The notes: generated from the sequence alone by a model not told the origin. A stretch of 64,000 nt of DNA from Caulobacter hibisci (GCF_016135805.1 NZ_JADWOX010000024.1:16217-80216); one strand, 5' to 3'. Positions 1 through 8,644 are shown, counted from the first letter of the stretch. Numbers and translations: made by a program.

Positions 1-2582
1 CGACCGCCGCGACCCCGGTCGCCCGCGCCGAGGCCGCGTCGGCTCCGGCCGCCGCCGAGCCGGTCGCCGAAGAGCCGGCCACCGTCGAGGAGATCGTCGT
101 CACCGGCGGCTTCGCCAGCTCGCTGGCCCGGGCCCTGGCCGACAAGCGCAAGGCCGCCAACGTCGTCGACGCCATCTCGGCCGAGGACATCGGCAAGTTC
201 CCGTCCAACAACATCGCCGAGGCCCTGCAACGGGTGCCGGGCGTGGCCATCACCCGCGATCGCGGCGAGGGCCTGTTCGTCCGCGTGCGCGGCCTGGGTC
301 CCAACTTCCAGATCGTCACCCTGAACGGCCGCAGCGCCGCGGTGAACGAGAACATGCGCGACAGCGGCCAGAGCGGCCGCCAGTTCCGCTTCGACACCCT
401 GCCGTCCGAGCTGGTGGCCGGCGTCGAGGTCGGCAAGACCCCGCTGGCCTCGCTGGACGAAGGCGCGATCGGCGGCGTGGTCGACATCAAGACCTTTCGC
501 CCCCTGACCCTGGGCAAGAACACCATGGCCGCCTCGGTGACGGCCAGCCATCCGGAACTGGCCGGCAAGACCGACCCGCGCGCCTCGGGCCTGATCAGCT
601 GGGTCAATGACGACAAGAGCTTCGGCGCCCTGCTGGCCCTGGTCTACGACCAGCGCACCCTGCGCCAGGACCGCGTCACCGGCGTGGGCTGGAGCTATGT
701 CGACACCTCCACGACCCTGGGCAAGAGCCTGGCGGCGCAGGGGATCAACCTCTATCCGACCGCCATCCGCCCGACCCTCGAGCGCGAGGACCGCGAGCGC
801 AAGGGCCTGGTGTTCTCGGCCCAGTATCGCCCGACCGACGCCACCGAGATCACCTTCGACGCCAGCTACACCCACCTGGACGACCACTATGACGAGCTGA
901 CCTATTCGGTCGACCAGACGGTCTCGACCCTGGTGCCCGGCACGGCGGTGGTCCGCGACGGCACCCTGGTCGGCGGCACGGTCACCTCGACCAGCCAGAT
1001 CGGCCGCGAGGTCAGCGACCTGGCGCACGACAACCTGATGCTGGCCGTCAACGCCAAGCAGCGGATCGGCGAATGGACCTTCTCGGGCGACGCGGCCTAT
1101 GCCCGCGCCTATTCGGAGACCTCCAAGCCGATCACCCGCACGCGCCTGCTGGGCACGATCGGCCAGACGACCTTCAACATGACCAAGGCCGACGACGAGG
1201 ACCTGCCCAGCGTCACCCTGGCGACCACCAACCTGTCGAACCCCTCGCTGCTGCCGTTCCGCCGCATCGAGTACCGCGTCAACGACTCGCTGGACCTGGA
1301 AAAGGCCCTGCAGGCCGACGCCGAGCGTCCGGTCGAATGGGGCCCGTTCAACCGCATCGCCTTCGGCGTGAAGTTCCGCGAGCGCGAGCGCACCTATAAC
1401 CGCGCCGACATCAACTACACGACCAACCTGGCCGGCAAGTACTTCGACGCCAGCTATTTCGAGGCCTTCCCGGTCAGCGACTTCCTCGGCGACGTGGGCG
1501 GCAACCTGCCGCGCACCTGGGTCATGCCCAATCCCGAGAAGTTCTGGGCCCTGGCCGACAAGAGCCAGCTGGGCACCGCTCGCGCCGACAAGCGCAACTC
1601 CTACTTCGTGTCGGAAGAGATCCTGGCCGGCTACGCCCTGACCGACATCGACACCAAGATCGCCGAGCTGCCGCTGCGCGGCGAGGTCGGCGTGCGCGTG
1701 GCCAACACCAAGCAGGTCTCGGCCGGCCATGCCGACAACGGCAGCGCCGCCATCCCGGTGCGCTACGAGAAGAGCTATACCGACGTGCTGCCGACGGCCA
1801 ACTTCGCCCTCGACATCACCGACACCCTGCAGGCCCGCGTCGCGGTGGCCAAGGTGATCACCCGTCCGTCGCTGGCCGATCTGGCCCCGCGCCTGACGCT
1901 GAACTCGTCGGGCACGGTGCTGACGGCGGTGGGCGGCAATCCGGAGCTGAAGCCCTTCGAGGCCTGGCAGTACGACGCCACGCTGGAATGGTACTTCGCC
2001 CCCGGCAGCGCCCTGATCGCCGGCGCCTTCTACAAGGACATCACCACCTTCGTTTACAGCCAGAAGACCAACATCGTGGTCGACGGCCAGACCTACCAGC
2101 TGACCTCGCCGACCAATGGCGGCAAGGCCAGCATCCAGGGCGTGGAGCTGGCCTACCAGCACCTGTTCAAGAACCTGCCCGCGCCGTTCGACGGGCTCGG
2201 CTTCCTGGCCAACTACACCTACACCGACACCGAGGCGACCTACTCGGCGACGCTGAAGGACCAGATGGTCAACGTCGCCAAGAACAGCTTCAACCTGACC
2301 GGCTTCTACGAAAAGGACCGCATCGCGGCCCGGGCCAGCTACAGCTGGGTGGACGACGTGCTGCAGGACGTCGGCGGGGCGGGCCTGTCGGCCCTCAACG
2401 ACGCGGCCTTCGGCTCGCTGGACGCCAGCATCAGCTACAAGATCACCCCGCAGATCACCGCGGCGCTGGAAGGCCAGAACCTGACCGACGCGGCCCAGTG
2501 GCAGTTCGTCAAGGGCGGCTGGTTCGGCGGCTACACCAAGTACGGCCGCACGGTGAGCTTCGGCCTGCGGGCGAAGTTCTAG
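1..2582 (+). CDS. TonB-dependent receptor, 5' end outside window
   Basis: Outer-membrane TonB-gated receptor that would import a scarce ligand (siderophore, saccharide or similar). The reading frame is open from base 3 and no start is visible, so the signal peptide lies upstream. The visible N-terminus is an Ala/Pro/Glu-rich linker followed by a TonB-box-like EEIVVTGGF, then a plug domain (NIAEALQRVPGVAIT; VRVRGLGPNFQ) and a long beta-barrel ending in the canonical aromatic residue (LRAKF). The plug has the form common in the large Caulobacter/Xanthomonas TBDR families. The ligand is not deducible. The phosphatase gene 300 bp downstream on the same strand could process an imported phosphorylated compound, but that is inference. 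Confidence 0.93.
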   Translation, partial: TAATPVARAEAASAPAAAEPVAEEPATVEEIVVTGGFASSLARALADKRKAANVVDAISAEDIGKFPSNNIAEALQRVPGVAITRDRGEGLFVRVRGLGPNFQIVTLNGRSAAVNENMRDSGQSGRQFRFDTLPSELVAGVEVGKTPLASLDEGAIGGVVDIKTFRPLTLGKNTMAASVTASHPELAGKTDPRASGLISWVNDDKSFGALLALVYDQRTLRQDRVTGVGWSYVDTSTTLGKSLAAQGINLYPTAIRPTLEREDRERKGLVFSAQYRPTDATEITFDASYTHLDDHYDELTYSVDQTVSTLVPGTAVVRDGTLVGGTVTSTSQIGREVSDLAHDNLMLAVNAKQRIGEWTFSGDAAYARAYSETSKPITRTRLLGTIGQTTFNMTKADDEDLPSVTLATTNLSNPSLLPFRRIEYRVNDSLDLEKALQADAERPVEWGPFNRIAFGVKFRERERTYNRADINYTTNLAGKYFDASYFEAFPVSDFLGDVGGNLPRTWVMPNPEKFWALADKSQLGTARADKRNSYFVSEEILAGYALTDIDTKIAELPLRGEVGVRVANTKQVSAGHADNGSAAIPVRYEKSYTDVLPTANFALDITDTLQARVAVAKVITRPSLADLAPRLTLNSSGTVLTAVGGNPELKPFEAWQYDATLEWYFAPGSALIAGAFYKDITTFVYSQKTNIVVDGQTYQLTSPTNGGKASIQGVELAYQHLFKNLPAPFDGLGFLANYTYTDTEATYSATLKDQMVNVAKNSFNLTGFYEKDRIAARASYSWVDDVLQDVGGAGLSALNDAAFGSLDASISYKITPQITAALEGQNLTDAAQWQFVKGGWFGGYTKYGRTVSFGLRAKF

Positions 2583-2602
2583 GCGCCCTTTCCCCAACTG
2601 AT

Positions 2603-2690
2603 GTCATCGCCCGCTTCATGCGGGCGACCCAAGCAGAGCTTGCCGAATTTGGCAGGCCGCTTGGGTCGCCCGGACAAGCCGGGCGATGAC
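2603..2690. repeat. 88-bp palindromic intergenic repeat, family A copy 1
   Basis: The outer arms GTCATCGCCCG and CGGGCGATGAC are perfect inverted repeats. Inside them GCGGGCGACCCAAGC pairs with GCTTGGGTCGCCCG, and each end also forms a small local hairpin. A second copy lies in opposite orientation at 58854-58942 with identical arms and a different central 25-30 bases. It looks like a dispersed REP-like element. Confidence 0.85.
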
Positions 2691-2760
2691 TTTGGAGAAG
2701 GGGAGTAGTCATCTTCTGTCTACGGATCATTCCTGCTCGGCCTGGCGCCCGATAGGGCGG

Positions 2761-2861
2761 CCGGGGTCGGGTTCTGGCCGTGGGCGCGAAGCCTCCGCTT
2801 GACCTCCTCCAACCCGATCCCCTCACTGGCCCGCGCGATTCCGTTGTGCGGGCCGTTTTTT
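2761..2861 (+). ncRNA. possible small structured RNA ending in a terminator
   Basis: GGGGTCGGGTT near 2764 can pair with AACCCGATCCC near 2811 over 11 positions with one wobble. The enclosed segment has a perfect AAGC-CTCC-GCTT hairpin. The stem is followed directly by an intrinsic terminator (2828-2861). Such a stem plus terminator between two genes could be an independent small RNA or the 3' UTR of the receptor mRNA. No known RNA family is recognised; the SRP RNA consensus is absent. On the minus strand the same bases stay open as a short charged peptide frame, so a decayed coding remnant is an alternative. Confidence 0.3.
2828..2861 (+). terminator. rho-independent terminator
   Basis: A perfect 7-bp stem, GGCCCGC (2828-2834) with GCGGGCC (2848-2854), is followed by G and six T residues. 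It ends just before the phosphatase ribosome-binding site and so separates that gene from upstream transcription. Confidence 0.75.
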
Positions 2862-2878
2862 GTTTTCCGGGAGTTTCG

Positions 2879-4138
2879 ATGCGCCTGATTGCCCGCCTTT
2901 CCGCCTTCGCGCTGGCCCTGTCGGTCGCCGCGCCGGCCGCCGCCCAGCAGCCCGGCGACACCCTGGAGAAGGTGGTGATCCTCAGCCGCCACGGCGTGCG
3001 CGCGGCGATGTCGAGCCCCGAGCGGCTGGAGACGGCCACCGCGAAGCCCTGGCCGCGCTTCGGCGTGCCGCCGGGCCACCTGACGGCCAATGGCGGCGCG
3101 CTCTCGACCCTGTTCGGGAGCTACTACCGCGACCTCTACGCCAAGCAGGGCCTGCTGGCCGGCGCCGACTGCGGCGCGGTCTATTACTGGGCCAATGTCA
3201 CCCAGCGCACGATCGCCACGGCCAAGGCCCTGGGCGAGGGGCTGTCGCCCGGCTGCGCCGTCGACGTCCACACGGTGGGCGAGGGCAAGATCGACCCGCT
3301 GTTCGAGCCGGTGAAGGCCGGCGTCGCCAAGCCCGACCTGGCCTTGGCTCGCGCTTCGGTCGCCGGCCGGGTGGGCGGCAGCCTGGCCGCCTGGAGCGCC
3401 AGCCACGCCGACGCCATCGCCAGCCTCGACGAACTGCTGATGCAGTGCGACGCCGCCCCGTGCCCGAAGGCGCAGGGCAAGCGCCGCGTCTATGACGAGG
3501 CCCCGGCCTTCCTCGACGACGCCGACGAGACGGTGGGCATCGCCGGTCCCGAGGCGTTCGCGTCGGGCGTCACCGAAAGCCTGCTGATGGCCTGGGCCGA
3601 CGGCCAGGACTTCGCCAGCCTCGGCTGGAAGGACCTGGATGAGGCCTCGCTGCTGCGGGTCTTCCCGCTGCACCAGGCCGAGTTCGACCTGCGCCTGCGC
3701 GCGCACGAGGTGGCCCGCACCGGCGCCGGCCATCTGGCGTCGCGCATCCTCGCCACGCTGGAGACCAAGCCCGGCAAGGACGCCATGGGCGATCCGAAGG
3801 CCAAGATGGTTGTGATCGTCGGCCACGACGGCACCCTGGCCATGCTGGGCGGGCTGCTGGGCCTGGAATGGGCCGCGCCGGGCTATCAGCCCAACCAGAT
3901 CGCGCCGGGCGGCAACCTGGTGTTCGAACGCTGGAAGCGGGCCGACGGCGTCCGCGTGATCCGCGTGCGCTACGCGGTACAGAGCCTGTCGCAACTGCGG
4001 GAGAAGACGCCGCTGACCCTGGCGGCGCCGCCGGAGGCCTCGCCGATCTTCGTGCCGGGCTGCAGCCAGGCTGGGGCGGGGTATGACTGCCCGGCGGAGA
4101 GGTTCGCTGCGGTGGTGAAGGGGGCGGTGGCGCGTTAG
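2879..4138 (+). CDS. secreted histidine acid phosphatase (phytase/glucose-1-phosphatase type)
   Basis: Periplasmic phosphomonoesterase of histidine phosphatase branch 2 (AppA/Agp-like), 419 residues. The ATG at 2879 is chosen because it has a GGGAG ribosome-binding site and gives a clean signal peptide ending AAPAAAQQ; upstream in-frame codons would add an unlikely leader. The nucleophile motif is RHGVRAAM (His38), where the family usually has RHGxRxP, so the proline is replaced by alanine. The proton-donor motif is GHDGTLAML (His316-Asp317), matching the family HD motif. Several cysteines fit a disulfide-stabilised periplasmic fold. The substrate (phytate or a sugar phosphate) cannot be decided. 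Confidence 0.85.
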   Translation: MRLIARLSAFALALSVAAPAAAQQPGDTLEKVVILSRHGVRAAMSSPERLETATAKPWPRFGVPPGHLTANGGALSTLFGSYYRDLYAKQGLLAGADCGAVYYWANVTQRTIATAKALGEGLSPGCAVDVHTVGEGKIDPLFEPVKAGVAKPDLALARASVAGRVGGSLAAWSASHADAIASLDELLMQCDAAPCPKAQGKRRVYDEAPAFLDDADETVGIAGPEAFASGVTESLLMAWADGQDFASLGWKDLDEASLLRVFPLHQAEFDLRLRAHEVARTGAGHLASRILATLETKPGKDAMGDPKAKMVVIVGHDGTLAMLGGLLGLEWAAPGYQPNQIAPGGNLVFERWKRADGVRVIRVRYAVQSLSQLREKTPLTLAAPPEASPIFVPGCSQAGAGYDCPAERFAAVVKGAVAR

Positions 4139-4155
4139 GGGGAAGCTGACACCGA

Positions 4156-4337
4156 ACCCCTCTCTCATGGAGAGAGGGAGGGGCCCGCGCCGTAGGCGTG
4201 GGAGGGTGAGAGGGTAGGCGAAGCCCCTGGACGATCTTGGCTCTGTTGCGGGCGATGTGCCGGCACGCCGGCTGAGGGTGTAACCACTCACCCTCCCATG
4301 CTTCGCATGGGCCCCTCCCTCTCTCTAAGAGAGAGGG
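4156..4337. repeat. inverted-repeat element, GAGAGGGAGGGG family
   Basis: Two arms of about 50 bp face each other. The left arm at 4156-4212 reads through GAGAGAGGGAGGGGCCC and GGGAGGGTGAGAG. The right arm at 4285-4337 is its near-perfect reverse complement. The arms enclose about 70 bp without other signals. The element fills the convergent space between the phosphatase and the efflux operon. Confidence 0.75.
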
Positions 4338-4343
4338 ACTTAA

Positions 4344-4375
4344 AGAGAAAAGGGGAGCGACCTTAGCCGCTCCCC
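4344..4375 (-). terminator. terminator of the efflux operon
   Basis: On the minus strand an 8-bp perfect stem, GGGGAGCG with CGCTCCCC (4352-4375), is followed by TTTTCTCTTT. It lies 7 bp beyond the stop codon of the MFS pump gene. Confidence 0.8.
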
Positions 4376-4382
4376 ATTGGCT

Positions 4383-5930
4383 CTAGTGCACGGCCGAGGT
4401 ATCGGCGACCCGCGTCGGCTTCGGGGCCAGCCAGACGATCACGGCGGCGACCACGAACAGGGCGGCCATGGCCATGAACACCTGGTTGGTGGCCAGCATC
4501 ACGCCCTGGCCCTGGACCAGGTTGTCCAGCGTGCCGCGCGCCTGGTCGGCGTTCATGCCCAGGCCCTTGAGCTGGTCCATGGTCTGGTCGGCGCCGTTCA
4601 GCACCCCCGACAGTTCGCTGTGGTTGCGGCTGGCGCTGTCGGCCCACACCGTGGTGACCATCGAGGTGGCGAAGGCCCCCGACAGCGTGCGGCAGAAGTT
4701 CATCAGACCGGCGGCGCTGGCGGTCTCCTCGACCCGGACGCTGGCCAGGGCCAGGGCGGTCACGGGGACGAAGAAGAACGGCATGCCGAAGCCCTGGAAC
4801 AGCAGCCAGTGGGCGATGTCGAAATAGCCCATCTGCGAATTGGCCTGGGCCCGGAAGAAGGTCATCAGGGCCATCCACATCAGGCCCAGGAAGACCAGGC
4901 GTCGGGCGTCGAACTTGGCCGACATGCCGGCCGCCAGCGGCGCGACCAGGACGGCGGTGACGCCGAGCAGGGCCGAGACGTAGCCGGCCCAGGTGGCGGT
5001 GTAGCCCATGTTCTGCTGCAGCCAGAGCGGGTTCAGCACATTGATGCCGAAGAAGGCTCCGAAGGCGACGCTGAGGGTTATGACCGCCGCCGTGTAGCCC
5101 CGGTGACGGAAGACCCGCAGGTCGACGATCGGGCTTTCCTCGGTCAGCTCCCAGATCAGGAAGGCCACGAAGCCGACGGCCGCGACGAGGGCCAGGCCGA
5201 TGATCAGCGGCGAGGAGAACCAGTCGTGCTCCTTGCCCAGGTCCAGCATGATCTGCAGCGCGCCGACCCAGACGATCAGCAAACCGAGGCCCACCAGGTC
5301 GACCTTGGCCTTGGCCAAAGGCGTCTCGTGCTGCTTGAGCAGCCGCCACGCGAACCACGAGCAGGCGATGGCGATCGGCACGTTGATCCAGAAGATGAAG
5401 GCCCAGCCGACGTTGTCGCAGAGCGCGCCGCCCAGGATCGGTCCGAGGATCGGGGCGATCAGGGTGGTCATGGCCCACAGGCCCGTGGCGGCGGCGGCGT
5501 ACTTCTTGGGGAAGACGCGCAGCAGCAGGGTCTGGGACAGCGGCATCAGCGGGCCGCCGCAGGCGCCTTGCAGGATGCGGAACAGCACCAGCAGGCCCAG
5601 GGACGGCGCCAGGCCGCAGAGGAACGAGAAGATCCCGAAGCCGATCATGCCGGCGACGAACACCTTCACCGCGCCGAAACGGGCCGACAGCCAGCCGGTC
5701 AGCGGCACGACCACGGCCTCGGCCACGGCGTAGGAGGTGATCACCCACGTGCCCTGGCTGGGCGAGACGCCCAGGGCGCCGGCGATGTTCGACACCGAGA
5801 CGTTGGCGATGGTGGTGTCGAGCACCACCAGGAAGTTGGCCGCCGCCAGCACCAGGCCGGCGAAGATCATCGCCGCGCCGCTGAGCGGCGCGGGTTCGGA
5901 CGCCGCGCGAGCGGCCTGAGCGGTTGCCAT
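4383..5930 (-). CDS. EmrB/QacA-family (DHA2) MFS multidrug efflux pump
   Basis: Inner-membrane proton antiporter of the 14-TM DHA2 family, 515 residues, the usual length for EmrB. TM1 carries the family signature LDTTIANVS, followed by the motif-A-like GWLSARFG loop. It is the third gene of a NodT-HlyD-MFS operon, 30 bp after the adaptor gene, and is expected to form a tripartite exporter with those products. The divergent TetR gene is the likely regulator. Substrate unknown. The symbol emrB would fit by family, but orthology is not established. Confidence 0.9.
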   Translation of the reverse strand: MATAQAARAASEPAPLSGAAMIFAGLVLAAANFLVVLDTTIANVSVSNIAGALGVSPSQGTWVITSYAVAEAVVVPLTGWLSARFGAVKVFVAGMIGFGIFSFLCGLAPSLGLLVLFRILQGACGGPLMPLSQTLLLRVFPKKYAAAATGLWAMTTLIAPILGPILGGALCDNVGWAFIFWINVPIAIACSWFAWRLLKQHETPLAKAKVDLVGLGLLIVWVGALQIMLDLGKEHDWFSSPLIIGLALVAAVGFVAFLIWELTEESPIVDLRVFRHRGYTAAVITLSVAFGAFFGINVLNPLWLQQNMGYTATWAGYVSALLGVTAVLVAPLAAGMSAKFDARRLVFLGLMWMALMTFFRAQANSQMGYFDIAHWLLFQGFGMPFFFVPVTALALASVRVEETASAAGLMNFCRTLSGAFATSMVTTVWADSASRNHSELSGVLNGADQTMDQLKGLGMNADQARGTLDNLVQGQGVMLATNQVFMAMAALFVVAAVIVWLAPKPTRVADTSAVH

Positions 5931-5960
5931 GACGGCGGTCCTTACTCGGAAGGAAGTGGC

Positions 5961-7106
5961 TTAGTCGCGGGTGTCGATCGTGGCCTTCATCGACAGGCCG
6001 ATCCGCAGCGGGTGAGCCTTGAGGTCGGCCGGGTCGATGGCGACGCGGACGGGCAGGCGCTGCACGACCTTGATCCAGTTGCCGGTGGCGTTCTGGGCCG
6101 GGATCAGGGCGAAGGCCGCCCCGGTGCCGCCCGACAGGCCGGCGACCTTGCCGTGATAGGTCACCGAGCCGCCGTAGAGGTCGGCTTCCAGCTCGACCGG
6201 CTGGCCGATCTTGACCTTGCGCAGCTGGCCTTCCTTGAAGTTGGCGTCGACATAGGCCGCGCCGACCGGAACGACCTGCATCACCGGCGCGCCGGCGGCG
6301 ACCTTCTGGCCGATCTGCACGCTGCGCTTGGCCACGACGCCGTCGATCGGCGCGCGGATCACGGTGCGCGACAGGTCGAGCCTTGCCTGCTCGACCTTGG
6401 CGCGGGCGGCGGCGACTTCCGGATTGGTTTCGACGCTGGCGCCGTCGGTCAGCACGGCGTTGGCGGCCAGCGAGCCGGCGGCGGCGAGGCGGTTGGCCTG
6501 CGCCTGGGCCTGCGAGGCCTTGGCCGAGGCGAAGGCGGCCTGGGCGTTGGCGAAGGCGTTCTGGGCGCGGGTCAGCTCGTCGCCCGAGACGGCGCCGGTG
6601 GCGGCCAGGGCCTTGCGGCGGTCGAGATCGACGCGGGCGCGGTCGAGGTCGGCCTGGGCCGAGGTCAGGCTGGCGGCGGCGCGGGCCTGGTCGGCGTCGC
6701 GGGCGGTGATCTGGGCGGCCAGGCTCTGGTCGGTGGCGAGATAGCCGCGCACCCGGCGCTCGGCGCGGGAAAGGTCGGCCTGGGCGGAAGCGAGGGTGAT
6801 GCGGGCGTCGCTGTCGTCGAGCACGACCAGCACGTCGCCCTGCTTGACGACCTGGGTGTCGTGGACGGCAACGCTGCGCACCGGGCCGCCGACCAGCGGC
6901 GTCACCTGGGCGACGTCGGCGCCGACATAGGCGTTGTCGGTCTCGACATGGTGCGAGCCGACCAGGGCGTAGTAGGCGCCATAGCCGGCGCCGGCGACGA
7001 CGATGACGGCGGCGAGGCCGGCGAACAGCTTCTTGCGCTTGGCGCCGGCGGCCTTTTGCGAGGCGGCCTGGGCTTGGGCGTCGGCGGAGGCTTCGGAATC
7101 GAACAT
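5961..7106 (-). CDS. HlyD/EmrA-family membrane fusion protein
   Basis: Periplasmic adaptor of 381 residues linking the MFS pump to the outer-membrane channel. A cytoplasmic Ala/Lys-rich head is followed by one membrane segment (about residues 27-48). Next comes the HlyD lipoyl half (SHHVETDNAYVGADVAQVTP), a long Ala-rich alpha-helical hairpin (about 110-230), and the second lipoyl half plus beta-barrel (VIRAPIDGVVAKRSVQIG, AYVDANFKEGQLRKV). DNAYV and APIDGVV are hallmarks of the EmrA group. GGAG precedes the ATG. It lies 23 bp downstream of the NodT gene. Confidence 0.92.
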   Translation of the reverse strand: MFDSEASADAQAQAASQKAAGAKRKKLFAGLAAVIVVAGAGYGAYYALVGSHHVETDNAYVGADVAQVTPLVGGPVRSVAVHDTQVVKQGDVLVVLDDSDARITLASAQADLSRAERRVRGYLATDQSLAAQITARDADQARAAASLTSAQADLDRARVDLDRRKALAATGAVSGDELTRAQNAFANAQAAFASAKASQAQAQANRLAAAGSLAANAVLTDGASVETNPEVAAARAKVEQARLDLSRTVIRAPIDGVVAKRSVQIGQKVAAGAPVMQVVPVGAAYVDANFKEGQLRKVKIGQPVELEADLYGGSVTYHGKVAGLSGGTGAAFALIPAQNATGNWIKVVQRLPVRVAIDPADLKAHPLRIGLSMKATIDTRD

Positions 7107-7129
7107 GGGGGGATGCTCCGGGAAACGTG

Positions 7130-8560
7130 TCAGGCGGCGCGGTAGCCGCCGCCGAGGGCGCGCACGAGCGCCACGTCGAGGGTGAAGGCGCGGGTCTCGA
7201 GGTCGGCGAGGGTCCGCTGGTTGGCGATCAGGGCGTCCTCGGCGGTGAGGACGTCGAGATAGGTGGCCAGGCCCCCGCGATAGCGCTGCAGGGCGATGTC
7301 GTGGGCGGCCGAGGAGGCGGCGACGGCCTTGCGGCTTTCGCCCAGGCGGGCGTCGAGGGCGCGGGCGCTGACGGCGGCGTCTGCGACGTCCATCAGGGCC
7401 TGCGAGACCGCGCCGTTGTAGCTGGCGACGGCGGCGTCGTAGTCGGCCGCGGCGCCGCGATAGCCGGCCCGCAGCGCGCCGCCCTGGAAGATCGGCAGGC
7501 GGATAGCCGGGCCGAACGAGCCGATGCGCGAACCGCTGTTGGTCAACATGTCCAGGCCCAGCGACTGCTGGCCGAAATAGGCCGAGAGGTCGACGTTGGG
7601 GTAGAACTCGGCCTTGGCCTTCTTGACGCTCTGGGCGGCGGCCTCGGCCCGAAGGCGGGCGGCGACCACGTCGGGGCGGCGGCCGATCAGGTCGGCCGAC
7701 AGGTTCCGCGGCAGGCCGAAGGCCTTCAGCGTGCCGACCTGCGGACGGGCCAGGGCCAGGCCGCGATCGGGACCGGCGCCCAGCAGGGCGGCCAGGCGGT
7801 TGCGGGTCAGGCCCAGGGACTCGTCGGCGGCGGCCAGTTGAGCCCGCGCCGAGGAGAGGGCGGCCTTCGACTGCTCGGCCGCGCCCTGGTTCTCCAGGCC
7901 GTTGGCGGCCCGGTCGGCGGTCAGCCTGGCGGTCTGTTCGCGCGTGTTGACCGCGTCCTGCGCGGCGTCGCGGTCGGCGAAAAGTTGGGCCAGATCGGCA
8001 TAGGCGGCGGCGACATTAGTCGACAGCACCAGGCGCGTCTCGGCCGCTTCGGCCTTGGACGCCTCGGCCTGCGAGGTGGCGGCGGCCAGGGCCGCGCGGT
8101 TCTTGCCGAAGAAGTCGAGCTCCCAGGCGAAGTCCAGCGTGGCGCGGCCGCTGTCGTTATAGCCCTTGGGCACGTAGGCCGCCGGGAAGCCGTTGTGATA
8201 GCTCTGCTTGACCGAAGCGTAAGATGCGTTGGCCGACAGGCTGGGCAGGGTCGCCGCGCGGGCCTGGCCGGCGAGCGCTTGCGCCTTGGCGACACGGGCC
8301 TGGGCGACGGCCAGGTCGGGCGAACCGGCCAGGGCTTCCTCGATCAGGGCGTCGAGCTGGGCGTCGCCATAGGCGGCCCACCAGCGGTCGGTCGGCCAGT
8401 CGGCGGCGGGAGCGGCCAGGCTTTGCTGCGACGCATAGGCGTCGGGCGCCTTGATCGCCTGGGCCGGCGGCAGGGTCGGCACGGCCGCGCAGCCTGCCAG
8501 GGCCGAGGTCGCGAGCAGGGCCGCGAGGGATGTTTTCAGGGGGAGGGACAAGTGCGCCAT
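7130..8560 (-). CDS. NodT-family outer-membrane efflux lipoprotein (TolC-like)
   Basis: First gene of the efflux operon, encoding the outer-membrane channel. The start is placed at the ATG at 8560, giving a lipoprotein signal with lipobox SALAGC. A TTG 18 bp upstream is also in frame but has no ribosome-binding site. The body shows two outer-membrane-efflux repeats rich in Ala/Gln coiled coil (AWELDFFGKNRAAL, LIGRRPDVVAARLRAEAA, LPIFQGGALRAGYRGA), typical of the RND/NodT family at about 476 residues. RRPDV and PIFxGG are family hallmarks. Transcription probably starts in the 8580-8645 region under TetR control. Confidence 0.93.
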   Translation of the reverse strand: MAHLSLPLKTSLAALLATSALAGCAAVPTLPPAQAIKAPDAYASQQSLAAPAADWPTDRWWAAYGDAQLDALIEEALAGSPDLAVAQARVAKAQALAGQARAATLPSLSANASYASVKQSYHNGFPAAYVPKGYNDSGRATLDFAWELDFFGKNRAALAAATSQAEASKAEAAETRLVLSTNVAAAYADLAQLFADRDAAQDAVNTREQTARLTADRAANGLENQGAAEQSKAALSSARAQLAAADESLGLTRNRLAALLGAGPDRGLALARPQVGTLKAFGLPRNLSADLIGRRPDVVAARLRAEAAAQSVKKAKAEFYPNVDLSAYFGQQSLGLDMLTNSGSRIGSFGPAIRLPIFQGGALRAGYRGAAADYDAAVASYNGAVSQALMDVADAAVSARALDARLGESRKAVAASSAAHDIALQRYRGGLATYLDVLTAEDALIANQRTLADLETRAFTLDVALVRALGGGYRAA

Positions 8561-8581
8561 CGAATTGCTCGATATCAAACC

Positions 8582-8644
8582 GTACAGGACGGTCTAAATA
8601 TAACTTGACGTGACGGCGTCAAGCGAAAAGTGTACAGTCCGGTC
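8582..8644. promoter_or_regulatory. divergent efflux/TetR promoter region with operator
   Basis: A perfect 20-bp palindrome lies at 8604-8623 (CTTGACG, 6-bp spacer, CGTCAAG). It overlaps a minus-strand promoter: -35 TTGACGC at 8616-8622 and -10 TTATATTT at 8596-8603, read on the minus strand with a 12-bp gap that fits the Caulobacter housekeeping spacing. It is flanked by direct repeats GTACAGGACGGTC (8582-8594) and GTACAGTCCGGTC (8632-8644). These are the plausible binding sites for the adjacent TetR repressor. Confidence 0.55.

Noticed and set aside
2761..2861. SRP (4.5S) RNA or tmRNA
   Set aside because: The conserved SRP tetraloop region (GGAAGCAGCC type) and the tmRNA tag and tRNA-like ends are absent.
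2720..4291. Long open frame on the minus strand opposite the phosphatase gene
   Set aside because: It runs antisense to a well-supported gene and owes its length to GC-rich codon bias. Its sequence has no domain. Only its last 30 codons (2720-2815) lie outside the gene, and these are mentioned as an alternative for the RNA candidate.
4377..7145. 922-codon plus-strand open frame across the efflux operon
   Set aside because: Low-complexity Gly/Gln/Ala/Asp-rich translation with no motif, opposite two conserved genes on the minus strand.
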